The notes beneath the pieces were generated by a model. It was not told the origin of the DNA and searched no databases. It saw nothing but the letters and a program-made list of their open reading frames with translations. Source: Streptomyces sp. TG1A-8 (GTDB lineage Bacteria; Actinomycetota; Actinomycetes; Streptomycetales; Streptomycetaceae). From it: DNA of 64,000 bases. The position numbers were made by a program, and so were the translations under genes. This document shows, one piece after another, positions 1 to 7,956 of this stretch (the first letter of the stretch is position 1; every line of letters starts with the position of its first letter). The DNA lies in NCBI RefSeq assembly GCF_030499535.1, contig NZ_JASTLB010000001.1, positions 5,952,001 through 6,016,000 of the forward strand, given 5' to 3'.

Positions 1-154
1 CACATGGCGTACGCCAGGAGTCACCGCGAACGACGTCCTCGCCCGCAAGTCCCTCATCAAGGACGCCTCCGCGGACCTGTGGCGATACGCGCAGTCACTC
101 ATCCACGCGGGAGCCGCCCACGGCTGGGTCCCGCGCTCCGCCTCCGACACCTGA
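1..154 (+). CDS. C-terminal end of an unidentified protein (partial)
   Basis: The window opens inside this gene. The frame is open from base 2 to a TGA at 152-154 and gives the last 50 residues, including the stretch DLWRYAQSLIHAG and a basic, Ser-rich end. Codon use is normal for this genome. I do not recognise the family from so short a tail. It ends 26 bp before the alcohol dehydrogenase start, so the two may be cotranscribed. Confidence 0.55.
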   Translation, partial: TWRTPGVTANDVLARKSLIKDASADLWRYAQSLIHAGAAHGWVPRSASDT

Positions 155-180
155 TCCCCGTCGAACGACGAGAAAGACCC

Positions 181-1197
181 ATGCGAGCCACATTCATCCA
201 CGCACCCGGTGACGTCCGGGTGGAGAACGTCCCCGACCCCGTGCCCCTCCATCCCACCGACGCGGTGATCCGGGTCCTGGTCACCTGCGTGTGCGGCTCC
301 GACCTGTGGGAATACCGGGGCATCCGTCCCATCGGCGCACCGCACCCGATCGGCCACGAGTACGTCGGTGTCGTCGAGGAGACGGGAAGGGCGGTGCGGA
401 CCCTCACCCCGGGCCAGTTCGTGATCGGTTCGTTCTTCGCCTCGGACAACACCTGCGAAACCTGCCGCAACGGATACCAGACGTCCTGCCCGCAGCGGGA
501 GTTCATCGACGGCAGCCAGGCCGAGTACGTCCGGATCCCCTGGGCCGACGGCACCCTGGTGGCCCTCGACGGTCCGCCGGCCGAGCACTCCCTCCCCAGT
601 CTGCTCGCCCTCTCCGACGTGGCGGGCACCGGCTGGTACGCGGCGGTGGCGGGTGGCGTCCTGCCCGGTGCCACCGTGGCGGTCGTCGGCGACGGGGCGG
701 TCGGCCTGTCCGCCGTGCTCGCCGCGAGGGAACTCGGCGCGGAGAGGATCATCGTCATGAGCCGCCACGTCCCCCGTCGGCAACTGGCGCTGGAGTTCGG
801 AGCCACCGACATCGTGACCGAGCGGGGCCCCGAGGCCGCGTCCCACGTCCGGGAGCTCACCGGGGGAATCGGCGCCGACTCGGTGCTCGAGTGCGTCGGC
901 ACCCCCGAGTCGGTGCGGCAGGCCCTGCACTGCGCCCGCCCCGGCGGTGCGGTCGGCATGGTCGGGGTCCCCCACGGGGTGCGGATCGACGGACGGGAGC
1001 TGTACGACTCGCACGTGGCGGTGCGGGGCGGCCCGGCCCCCGTGCGCCGCTTCCTGCCCGACCTGATCGCATCGGTGGTGAACGGCCGCATCGACCCGGG
1101 CCGGGTCTTCGACCTCACCCTCCCCCTCGACCGGGTCGCCGAGGGCTACCGCGCCATGGACGAGCGCCGCGCCATCAAGGCGCTGCTGCGCCCCTGA
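181..1197 (+). CDS. Zinc-type alcohol dehydrogenase (medium-chain dehydrogenase/reductase)
   Basis: A 338-residue NAD(P)-dependent dehydrogenase of the MDR superfamily. The ATG at 181 is chosen because a purine-rich GAGAAAG lies just upstream and translation begins with the usual GroES-like fold; the frame stays open further upstream but that part has no MDR character. Visible features are catalytic-zinc residues Cys38 (VCGSD) and His59-Glu60 (GHEYVG), and a Rossmann motif GDGAVG near 170-175. The structural-zinc loop keeps Cys92, Cys95 and Cys103, but the first ligand position is Asp89, as in a known bacterial subgroup that reads FFASDNTC. The substrate cannot be told from sequence. It may share a transcript with the partial gene upstream. 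Confidence 0.9.
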   Translation: MRATFIHAPGDVRVENVPDPVPLHPTDAVIRVLVTCVCGSDLWEYRGIRPIGAPHPIGHEYVGVVEETGRAVRTLTPGQFVIGSFFASDNTCETCRNGYQTSCPQREFIDGSQAEYVRIPWADGTLVALDGPPAEHSLPSLLALSDVAGTGWYAAVAGGVLPGATVAVVGDGAVGLSAVLAARELGAERIIVMSRHVPRRQLALEFGATDIVTERGPEAASHVRELTGGIGADSVLECVGTPESVRQALHCARPGGAVGMVGVPHGVRIDGRELYDSHVAVRGGPAPVRRFLPDLIASVVNGRIDPGRVFDLTLPLDRVAEGYRAMDERRAIKALLRP

Positions 1198-1396
1198 CGC
1201 GTCCGCCCCGGCCCGTCCGACGCCCCGGTCCGTCCGACGCCCCGACCCCGCCCGGCTGCCCGGGGCGGTCCTGCCGGGCCACCCCGAACGCCTCGGACGG
1301 CAGTGGCCGTGCTTCCTGTGGCGTTCCCGTCGGATCGGCCCGGACCGGCTCCCGCCCACGGCCGGGGGAAACGGCCGGGGGAACGGGACCCCGGCC

Positions 1397-1660
1397 GTGG
1401 CGGCCCCGAAGGACGGCTTCCACGTGCTGCGGCACCCCTGTGCACCGATCGTGCCGGCGGCCGGGGAGTCCGGCGTGACCTCGGTGCGGTGGCCCGGGCG
1501 CTCCTCACCCGCGATCACCCTCGGTTACTATGCTCACTTCGTGCCGGAGGCCGGAAGCAAGGGGCGCGCCGCCGTCGGCGGACTGCCCGGGAAGCAGGGG
1601 GAACCGCATGCCGGCCGGACCCCCCGAGCGCCCCCGGGCCGTCGACGGGTGGTTCCCGCT
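1397..1660 (+). pseudogene. Tyrosine recombinase (phage-type integrase) C-terminal fossil
   Basis: One frame still reads as the last part of an actinobacterial tyrosine integrase. It has GFHVLRH (Arg-His of the catalytic core), then SSPAITLGYYAHF, carrying the nucleophilic tyrosine region, and EAGSKGRAAV, typical of the C-terminal tail. Decay is visible: a Pro follows LRH where family members have Thr, and the second catalytic His (normally GHSSP) is Arg in GRSSP. No start or N-terminal part is present, and bases 1198-1396 upstream show no convincing coding signal. The frame runs on to a stop near 1699. An integrase remnant suggests an integrated element once ended here, next to the HipA-like gene. 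Confidence 0.7.
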
Positions 1661-1720
1661 GCTGTGCTCCTCCAAGTCGGTGGTGGATTACAAGGCTGAA
1701 GAAACGGGTGGCCTGGGAAA

Positions 1721-2485
1721 ATGTTGAAAGAGGTCACCGCGACCCGCTACATCACGCCCCTGCGTGAGGGCGGCTCGCTGCCGGGGCTCGTCGAGGCCGA
1801 CGATTTCGGGACGTACGTCATGAAGTTCACCGGCGCCGGGCAGGGCCGCAAGACGCTGGTCGCCGAGGTCGTCTGCGGCGAACTGGCCCGGCGGCTCGGC
1901 TTCCGGACGCCCCGGCTGGTCACCGTGGGGCTGGACCCCGTGCTCGGACTCGGCGAGCCCGATCCGCAGGTGCAGGAGCTGCTGCGGTCCAGCGGGGGCG
2001 CCAACCTCGGCATGGACTTCCTCTCCGGCGCCCTCGGCTACGACCCGCTCGCCTTCCCGGTGGGCCGCGAGGAGGCCGGGCGGATCGTCTGGTTCGACGC
2101 GCTGGTCAACAACGTCGACCGGTCCTGGCGCAACCCCAACCTGCTGGTGCACCGCGGTGAACTGTGGCTCATCGACCACGGCGCCACGATGATCTGGCAG
2201 CACAACTGGCCCTCCGCCGAAACCTCCGCCGCCCGCCCCTACGACGCCTGCGACCACGCCCTCGCCCGGTTCGCCCCGGACGTCGCCTCGGCCGCGGCCG
2301 ACCTGGCCCCCCGGGTCACCGAGGACCTCCTCGCCGAGGTCACCGCCGAGATCCCCGACGCCTGGCTGGCCGGCGAGCCCGGCTTCACCGACCCGGACGA
2401 CCTCCGCCGGGCCTACGCGCGGCCCCTGCTCGCCCGGGCGGCCGGCATCCACGAACGCATCACCGGGATCGAGGAGGGCAAATGA
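1721..2485 (+). CDS. HipA-like kinase domain protein
   Basis: A 254-residue protein that aligns with the catalytic part of HipA-type Ser/Thr kinases but is much shorter than E. coli HipA (about 440). It lacks the HipA N-terminal subdomain, and no HipB-type antitoxin lies beside it. Visible residues are YVMKF with Lys35 as probable ATP-binding lysine, WFDALVNNVDRSWRNPN with catalytic Asp133 and Asn138/Asn140, and LWLIDHGA with metal-binding Asp152. The stop overlaps the next ATG by 4 bases (ATGA), so the DUF3037 gene is translationally coupled. Kinase activity and target are unknown; it could be a persistence, regulatory or defence enzyme. An integrase fossil ends just upstream. Confidence 0.85.
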   Translation: MLKEVTATRYITPLREGGSLPGLVEADDFGTYVMKFTGAGQGRKTLVAEVVCGELARRLGFRTPRLVTVGLDPVLGLGEPDPQVQELLRSSGGANLGMDFLSGALGYDPLAFPVGREEAGRIVWFDALVNNVDRSWRNPNLLVHRGELWLIDHGATMIWQHNWPSAETSAARPYDACDHALARFAPDVASAAADLAPRVTEDLLAEVTAEIPDAWLAGEPGFTDPDDLRRAYARPLLARAAGIHERITGIEEGK

Positions 2486-2931
2486 GTGAGCACCACATCC
2501 ACATGGCCGGCCATGTGACCGAACGCCACATCACCCGGGCGGGCCAGGGCGGCGACCGTGACGTGTTCGAGTACGCCCTGCTGCGGGTCGTCCCCCGGGT
2601 GGAGCGCGGTGAGTGCATCAACGCCGGCGTGGTCGTCTACTGCCGCGCCCAGGCCTACGTCGGGGCGCGCACCCACCTGGACGCGCCCCGGCTGCTCGCC
2701 CTCGACCCGGACGCCGACGTCGCCGGGGTGCGGGCCGCGCTCGGGGCCGTCGAGCGCGTGTGCGCCGGCGGGGAGGCGGCCGGGCCCGCGGCCCGCGACG
2801 ACGCCGGCCGGCGCTTCCGCTGGCTCATCGCGCCCCGCTCCACCGTCGTGCAGCCCGGCCCCGTCCACACCGGCCTGACCACCGATCCGGCCGCCGAGAC
2901 CGAGCGCCTGCTGGACCTCCTGGTGAGGTAA
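2482..2931 (+). CDS. DUF3037 family protein
   Basis: A 149-residue protein whose core from about residue 30 (FEYALLRVVPRVERGECINAGVVV) is the DUF3037 signature. The Met-rich and His-rich first 25 residues (EHHIHMAGH, ERHITRAG) precede the domain. It starts inside the stop of the HipA-like gene (ATGA), a strong sign of coupled expression. In other actinobacteria DUF3037 proteins are found next to HipA-like kinases, so a partner role (substrate, regulator or adaptor) is likely, but no biochemical function is established to my knowledge. No membrane segment or signal peptide is visible. Confidence 0.85.
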   Translation: MSEHHIHMAGHVTERHITRAGQGGDRDVFEYALLRVVPRVERGECINAGVVVYCRAQAYVGARTHLDAPRLLALDPDADVAGVRAALGAVERVCAGGEAAGPAARDDAGRRFRWLIAPRSTVVQPGPVHTGLTTDPAAETERLLDLLVR

Positions 2932-2956
2932 TGGATCACACCATCCGGGCGCGCCG

Positions 2957-2985
2957 TTGACACCGGGTGCCAGGACTTCTAGCGT
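2957..2985 (+). promoter_or_regulatory. Near-consensus promoter of the fabG-type operon
   Basis: TTGACA at 2957-2962 and TAGCGT at 2980-2985 are separated by exactly 17 bases, a close match to the vegetative (HrdB) sigma-70 promoter. Transcription should begin near 2992 and read into the SDR gene at 3056. Confidence 0.75.
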
Positions 2986-2990
2986 CACGG

Positions 2991-3021
2991 GTACCGAAGG
3001 TACTAAGCGGTCGCTCACCGC
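2991..3021. promoter_or_regulatory. Two inverted repeats at the predicted transcription start
   Basis: GTACC-gaa-GGTAC lies at 2991-3003 and GCGGT-cgctc-ACCGC at 3007-3021, side by side on the predicted +1 of the promoter at 2957-2985. A repressor bound here would block initiation, so they are good candidate operators. The second repeat contains AAGCG-gt-CGCT, which resembles TetR-type sites upstream of lipid genes. The regulator is not identified. Confidence 0.45.
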
Positions 3022-3055
3022 ATTAAGATTCTCTCAAGGACGAGGAGAAGCAGCA

Positions 3056-3817
3056 ATGTCCACCACCGAACAGCGGGTCGCGGTCGTCACCGGCGCGGCG
3101 CGCGGCATCGGCGCCGCCACCGCCGTACGACTGGCGGCCGAGGGCCGCGCGGTCGCCGTCATCGACCTCGACGAGACCGCCTGCAAGGACACCGTCGAGA
3201 AGATCACCGCGGCCGGCGGCAAGGCGATCGCGGTCGGCGCCGACGTCTCCGACGAGGCACAGGTCGAGGCCGCCGTCGCCCGGATCACCGAGGAGCTGGG
3301 CGCCCCGACGATCCTGGTGAACAACGCGGGCGTGCTGCGCGACAACCTGCTGTTCAAGATGAGCGTCTCCGACTGGGACACCGTCATGAACGTGCACCTG
3401 CGCGGTTCCTTCCTGATGACCAAGGCCGTCCAGAAGCACATGGTCGACGCGGGCTTCGGCCGGATCGTCAACCTCTCCTCCTCCTCCGCGCTCGGCAACC
3501 GCGGCCAGGTCAACTACTCGGCCGCCAAGGCCGGCCTGCAGGGCTTCACCAAGACCCTCGCCATCGAGCTGGGCAAGTTCGGCGTCACCGCCAACGCCGT
3601 CGCCCCCGGCTTCATCGCCACCGAGATGACCAAGGCCACCGCCGACCGCGTCGGCATGGGCTTCGAGGACTTCAAGAAGGCCGCCGCCACCCAGATCCCG
3701 GTGCAGCGCGTCGGCGAGCCCGAGGACATCGCCAACGCCATCGCCTTCTTCACCGGCGAGGCGGCCGGCTTCGTCTCCGGCCAGGTGCTGTACGTCGCCG
3801 GCGGACCGCTCAACTAG
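3056..3817 (+). CDS. fabG: 3-oxoacyl-ACP reductase family SDR (FabG type)
   Basis: A 253-residue classical short-chain dehydrogenase. It has the NADP-binding TGAARGIG at 12-19, NNAG at 89-92, the catalytic serine in the NLSSSS stretch near 141, and Tyr154-x3-Lys158 (YSAAK). The sequence ends VAGGPLN, like FabG proteins. The ATG at 3056 follows GAGGAG at good spacing. The family reduces 3-oxoacyl thioesters to 3-hydroxyacyl thioesters with NADPH; whether this copy serves bulk fatty acid synthesis or a specialised acyl-CoA route is unclear because no other fab gene is adjacent. It is followed after 28 bp by a second SDR in the same direction. Confidence 0.88.
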   Translation: MSTTEQRVAVVTGAARGIGAATAVRLAAEGRAVAVIDLDETACKDTVEKITAAGGKAIAVGADVSDEAQVEAAVARITEELGAPTILVNNAGVLRDNLLFKMSVSDWDTVMNVHLRGSFLMTKAVQKHMVDAGFGRIVNLSSSSALGNRGQVNYSAAKAGLQGFTKTLAIELGKFGVTANAVAPGFIATEMTKATADRVGMGFEDFKKAAATQIPVQRVGEPEDIANAIAFFTGEAAGFVSGQVLYVAGGPLN

Positions 3818-3845
3818 GCACTCGGGAAACGCGGAGAACACGGAC

Positions 3846-4607
3846 ATGACTGAACTCCCGGAGCTGTCCGGCAAGGTCGCCCTGATCACGGGCGCCAGCC
3901 GGGGCATCGGCTACGGCGTGGCCGAGGCGCTCGTGGCGCGCGGCGACCGCCTGTGCATCACCGGCCGCAACGAGGACGCCCTGAAGGAGGCCGTCGAGAA
4001 GCTCGGTTCCGACCGTGTCATCGGCGTCGCCGGCAAGGCGCACGACCTCGCCCACCAGGCCGAGGCCGTCGGGCGCGCCATGGAGGCCTTCGGCCGCATC
4101 GACTTCCTGGTCAACAACGCCGGCACCAACCCGGTGTTCGGGCCGATGGCCGACCTCGACCTGGAGGTGGCGCGCAAGGTCTTCGAGACCAACGTGATCT
4201 CCGCGCTCGGCTTCGCGCAGAAGGCCTGGCACGCCTGGCAGAAGGACAACGGCGGCGCCATCGTCAACATCGCCTCGGTGGCGGGCATCGCGCCCTCGCC
4301 GTTCATCGGCGCCTACGGCGTCAGCAAGGCCGCGATGATCAACCTGACCCAGCAGCTGGCGCACGAGTTCGCGCCGAAGGCGCGGGTCAACGCGATCGCC
4401 CCGGCCGTCGTGAAGACGAAGTTCGCCCAGGCGCTGTACGAGGGCCGGGAGGCCGAGGCGGCCGCCGCCTACCCGCTCGGCCGGCTCGGCGTGCCCTCCG
4501 ACATCGGCGGGGCCGCCGCGTTCCTCACCTCCGAGCAGTCCGACTGGGTCACCGGCCAGACGCTCGTCGTGGACGGCGGGATCTTCCTCAACGCCGGCGT
4601 GGGCTGA
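3846..4607 (+). CDS. SDR family oxidoreductase
   Basis: A 253-residue short-chain dehydrogenase, second gene of the probable operon with the fabG-type gene. It carries TGASRGIG at 15-22, NNAG at 90-93, the serine of NIASVAG near 144 and the catalytic YGVSK (Tyr157, Lys161). The C-terminal end, VTGQTLVVDGG, is typical of FabG-like SDRs. The substrate cannot be told. The pair probably acts on related acyl or alcohol substrates because they share a promoter. A long hairpin at 4675-4714 closes the transcription unit. Confidence 0.88.
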   Translation: MTELPELSGKVALITGASRGIGYGVAEALVARGDRLCITGRNEDALKEAVEKLGSDRVIGVAGKAHDLAHQAEAVGRAMEAFGRIDFLVNNAGTNPVFGPMADLDLEVARKVFETNVISALGFAQKAWHAWQKDNGGAIVNIASVAGIAPSPFIGAYGVSKAAMINLTQQLAHEFAPKARVNAIAPAVVKTKFAQALYEGREAEAAAAYPLGRLGVPSDIGGAAAFLTSEQSDWVTGQTLVVDGGIFLNAGVG

Positions 4608-4674
4608 CCCGCGGGTGGCCGGGACGGGCCGGTCGGCACGGGCCGGCGGTTCCCTTTCCGGCCGCCCGGCCGTC

Positions 4675-4714
4675 TGCTCCGGGTGCCGTGTCCCAGCGAA
4701 CGGCACCCGGAGCA
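4675..4714. terminator. Hairpin terminator after the SDR pair
   Basis: TGCTCCGGGTGCCGT at 4675-4689 and its exact complement at 4700-4714 form a 15-bp stem with a 10-base loop. There is no U-tract, which is usual in Streptomyces. Confidence 0.7.
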
Positions 4715-4855
4715 CCGCCCGGGGAGCGCGCGGCGGAATGACAACGTCGTCATGGCGCAATCGATCAAAAAGCCCTGTTCCAGGGGAGGTTCGCAGGGCC
4801 GGACGCTGCGGTATGGTCTGCCGACCCTTGGTACGGCAGATCGAGGAGCGTGCGC

Positions 4856-6433
4856 GTGTTCAACCGGAACCGATTCCTGCGAAGAGTCGCGGCGGTCGCG
4901 TCCCTCTCCCTGGTGGCCGGATGCAGTCTGCTCTCCAACGGCGATCCGGACAGCGAGAGTCCGATCGTCGTGGGGACCACCAGCGCTCCCAGCACCCTGG
5001 ACCCGGCCGCCGCCTGGGACGGTTCCTGGGAACTGTTCCGCAACATCTACCAGACGCTCCTCGCCTACCCGAACGGCGCCACCACCCCCCAGCCCGACGC
5101 CGCCGAGAGCTGCCGGTTCACCGACTCCACCAGTCGCACCTACCGCTGCACGCTGCGCGCGGGCATGAAGTTCGCCGACGGCGACCCGCTGGACGCCGAG
5201 GCCGTCCGGCACTCCATCGACCGGATCCGCACCATCGACGCCCCCAGCGGCCCCGCCGGGCTGCTCGACAGCCTGGACCGCGTGGACACGGCCGGTGACC
5301 GCGACGTCGTCTTCCACCTCGACCACCCCGACGCCACCTTCCCGTTCGTGCTGGCCACCCCGGCGATGTCCATCGTCGACCCCGACGACTACCCGGCCGA
5401 CTCCCTGCGCAAGGACGGCGAGGTCTTCGGCTCCGGACCGTACCGACTCCAGTCGTACCAGGAGGGCAAGCAGGCCGTCCTCGTCCGCAACGGCAACTAC
5501 AAGGGGTTCGCCAAGCGCCGCAACGACGCGGTGACCATCCGCTACTTCCAGGACTCCCGCGCCATGGTCGAGGCGCTGCGCGACAAGCGGATCGACGTCA
5601 CCTACCGGGGCCTGGCCGCGAACGACATCATCGCCCTGCAGCAGCACGGCACCACCGACCTGCAGCTCGTCGACGGCTCCGGCACGGACATCAGCTACCT
5701 GGTGTTCAACCCCGAGGACCCCTGGGCCGGGCAGCCCGCCGTGCGCAAGGCCGTCGCCCAGGTCGTGGACCGGGCAGCCATCGCGCACAAGGTCTACAAG
5801 GACACCGTGGACCCGCTGTACTCCATGGTCCCCAAGGGCCTGACCGGGCACACCACCGCCTTCTTCGACGACTTCGGCGACCCGAGCGTCTCCAAGGCGC
5901 GCGAAATCCTCAGGGGCGCGGGCATCACCCGGCCGGTCCCGCTCACCCTCTGGTACACCACCGACCGCTACGGCTCCGAGACCGCCGAGATGTTCCGGGA
6001 GCTCGAGCGGCAGCTGGACGACTCCGGCCTGTTCACGGTCGCCCTCAAAAGCCGCCCCTGGAAGACCTACGTGGTCGGCTACCAGAAGGGCGAGTACCCG
6101 GTGTTCGGCCGCGGCTGGTTCCCGGACTTCCCCGACGCGGACAACTTCATCGCCCCGTTCGTCGGCGAGCACAACGCCCTCGGTACGCCCTACCCGGCCA
6201 AGGAGATCACCTCGGTGCTGCTGCCGCACGCGCGCGCCGAGAGCGACCGCGCCAAGGTGATGAAGGACCTGGAGTCGGCCCAGCGCATCATGGTGGACGA
6301 CGCCCGGCTCATCCCGCTGTGGCAGGGCCGGCAGTACGTGGCGGCCAGCGACGACATCTCCGGTGGCGAACAGGCCCTCGACCCGTCCACGATCATGACG
6401 ATGTGGGAGCTGCACCGCAAGACCAGCTGGTGA
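4856..6433 (+). CDS. ABC transporter substrate-binding lipoprotein (peptide/nickel-type, SBP family 5)
   Basis: A secreted solute-binding lipoprotein of about 525 residues. The basic start FNRNRFLRR, a hydrophobic stretch and the lipobox LVAGC place the lipidated Cys at residue 23. The mature protein shows family-5 landmarks: IVVGTTSAPSTLDPA, YRCTLRAGMKFADGDPL and FGSGPYRLQSY. I prefer GTG 4856, which stands 7 bases after GAGGAG; GTG 4850 is too close to it. No permease or ATPase gene is adjacent, so it is an orphan binding protein that must use components encoded elsewhere. The bound substrate is probably an oligopeptide but cannot be told. Confidence 0.9.
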   Translation: MFNRNRFLRRVAAVASLSLVAGCSLLSNGDPDSESPIVVGTTSAPSTLDPAAAWDGSWELFRNIYQTLLAYPNGATTPQPDAAESCRFTDSTSRTYRCTLRAGMKFADGDPLDAEAVRHSIDRIRTIDAPSGPAGLLDSLDRVDTAGDRDVVFHLDHPDATFPFVLATPAMSIVDPDDYPADSLRKDGEVFGSGPYRLQSYQEGKQAVLVRNGNYKGFAKRRNDAVTIRYFQDSRAMVEALRDKRIDVTYRGLAANDIIALQQHGTTDLQLVDGSGTDISYLVFNPEDPWAGQPAVRKAVAQVVDRAAIAHKVYKDTVDPLYSMVPKGLTGHTTAFFDDFGDPSVSKAREILRGAGITRPVPLTLWYTTDRYGSETAEMFRELERQLDDSGLFTVALKSRPWKTYVVGYQKGEYPVFGRGWFPDFPDADNFIAPFVGEHNALGTPYPAKEITSVLLPHARAESDRAKVMKDLESAQRIMVDDARLIPLWQGRQYVAASDDISGGEQALDPSTIMTMWELHRKTSW

Positions 6434-6515
6434 GAGGCCTACCGGGCAACGGTTGTCAGCGGCCGCCTGTAGGTTCTGAGACCTGCAAGTGACCGCACAC
6501 CGTGAGGACGTTGAC

Positions 6516-7199
6516 GTGACCGACATCGCCATGCTGCCCGAGTCCTGGCGCGGGGTTCTGGGCGACGAACTCCAGCAGCCCTATTTCAGGGAGCTGACCG
6601 AGTTCGTCGAGGAGGAGCGGGCGAAGGGTCCTGTCTACCCGCCGCGCGAGGAGGTCTTCGCCGCGCTGGAGGCGACGCCCTACGAGAAGGTCAAGGTCCT
6701 GATCCTCGGCCAGGACCCGTACCACGGCGAGGGTCAGGGCCACGGCCTGTGCTTCTCCGTCCGTCCGGGAGTGAAGACGCCGCCCTCCCTGCGGAACATC
6801 TACAAGGAGATGCACGCGGAGCTGGGCCTGCCGATCCCGGACAACGGCTACCTGATGCCCTGGGCCGAGCAGGGCGTGCTGCTGCTCAACGCGGTGCTCA
6901 CCGTCCGGGGCGGCGAGGCCAACTCGCACAAGGGCCGGGGCTGGGAGAGGTTCACGGACGCGGTGATCCGCGCGGTGGCCTCCCGCCCCGACCCGGCGGT
7001 CTTCGTGCTGTGGGGCAACTACGCGCAGAAGAAGCTCCCGCTGATCGACGGGACCCGGCACGCCGTGGTCAAGGGCGCCCACCCCTCGCCCCTGTCCGCG
7101 AAGAAGTTCTTCGGTTCCCGCCCGTTCACCCAGATCAACGAGGCGATCGCCCGCCAGGGGCACGACCCGGTCGACTGGCGGATCCCCGACCTGGGCTGA
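6516..7199 (+). CDS. ung: Uracil-DNA glycosylase (family 1)
   Basis: A 227-residue family-1 enzyme that removes uracil from DNA to start base-excision repair. The water-activating motif GQDPYHG (Asp67, His70) and the C-terminal motif GAHPSPLS with His189 are intact, and LLLNAVLTV and VLWGNYAQ match the family. GTG 6516 follows GAGGA at 8 bases and gives the usual length; an upstream GTG at 6489 has no ribosome-binding site. A perfect hairpin follows at 7204-7236. A second glycosylase, a mug homologue, lies at 44.4 kb. Confidence 0.96.
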   Translation: MTDIAMLPESWRGVLGDELQQPYFRELTEFVEEERAKGPVYPPREEVFAALEATPYEKVKVLILGQDPYHGEGQGHGLCFSVRPGVKTPPSLRNIYKEMHAELGLPIPDNGYLMPWAEQGVLLLNAVLTVRGGEANSHKGRGWERFTDAVIRAVASRPDPAVFVLWGNYAQKKLPLIDGTRHAVVKGAHPSPLSAKKFFGSRPFTQINEAIARQGHDPVDWRIPDLG

Positions 7200-7203
7200 G
7201 ACG

Positions 7204-7236
7204 CCGTACGACACGGGGCGGGGCCGTGTCGTACGG
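7204..7236. terminator. Hairpin terminator after ung
   Basis: CCGTACGACACGG at 7204-7216 pairs perfectly with 7224-7236, a 13-bp stem and 7-base loop starting 5 bases after the ung stop codon. Confidence 0.75.
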
Positions 7237-7283
7237 GGCCGCCTGCCCCGGAATGCCGGTGGCTCCGGTTAGCGTCGGGGCAG

Positions 7284-7817
7284 GTGGCCGGCGAGACGGC
7301 CGACGTGGGCCCGGAGGACGTGGTGGCGGAGCGACAGGAGCAGGCGGCCCCGGACGCCGTGCTGACGCGGATCGGGCAGATCGTCATCCTGCACCACGGC
7401 GGCGACCGGGAGGAGGCCAGGCGCCGCTTCCTGGAACTGTGGGCGGAGCTGGGCGAGAGCGGGCCCCCGCTGCACCGCTGCACGCTGGCGCACTACCTCG
7501 CCGACACCCAGGACGACCCCGTGGACGAACTGGCCTGGGACCTGAGGGCGCTGGCCGCCGCGGAGGAACTCGCGGACGGGCGCGGGGCCGGTGATCCGCC
7601 GGGCCTGCGGGGCTTCCTCCCCTCGCTGCACCTCAACCTGGCCGCCGACTACGTCGGGCTGGGCCGTTCCGCGGCCGCCCGCGCCCACCTGCGCCGCGCC
7701 CGCCACGCCGCCGCGTCCCTGCCCGAGGACGGGTACGGCGACGGCGTACGGGCGGCGATCGGCCGTCTGGAGTCACGGCTGGGCGAGGACGGCCCCCCGG
7801 ACGGCGGCGGCCGGTGA
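7284..7817 (+). CDS. Conserved hypothetical protein with TPR-like helices
   Basis: A 177-residue soluble protein. The segments REEARRRFLELWAEL, LHRCTLAHYLAD and LNLAADYVGLGRSAAARAHLRRAR have the helix-turn-helix spacing of tetratricopeptide-like repeats, so it is probably a protein-interaction scaffold. No catalytic motif is visible. GTG 7284 is supported by TAGCGT at 7270-7275, which fits a leaderless transcript; GTG 7323 behind GGAGGA is the alternative. It lies alone between the ung terminator and a convergent lipoprotein gene. Confidence 0.75.
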   Translation: MAGETADVGPEDVVAERQEQAAPDAVLTRIGQIVILHHGGDREEARRRFLELWAELGESGPPLHRCTLAHYLADTQDDPVDELAWDLRALAAAEELADGRGAGDPPGLRGFLPSLHLNLAADYVGLGRSAAARAHLRRARHAAASLPEDGYGDGVRAAIGRLESRLGEDGPPDGGGR

Positions 7818-7956
7818 CCGCTGCACCGGTGGCCGAACCGGGCGGGGTTCGCGCGCCGGCGGGCCGGATCCGTCCGGGCCGGGGAGCGGCGCGGCGGCCG
7901 GCCCGCGGTGACGTCCGCCGGGTCCGCCGGGCCGGGGACCGCAGCGGAATCCCGTG

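Noticed and set aside
1608..1727. A 39-residue frame with a good ribosome-binding site that overlaps the HipA-like start
   Set aside because: Its first part is the integrase fossil read out of frame, and the rest has no recognisable family. It may be translated, but this is not supported.
4850..4855. GTG 4850 as the start of the substrate-binding lipoprotein
   Set aside because: It lies one base after GAGGAG, too close for initiation; GTG 4856 has correct spacing.
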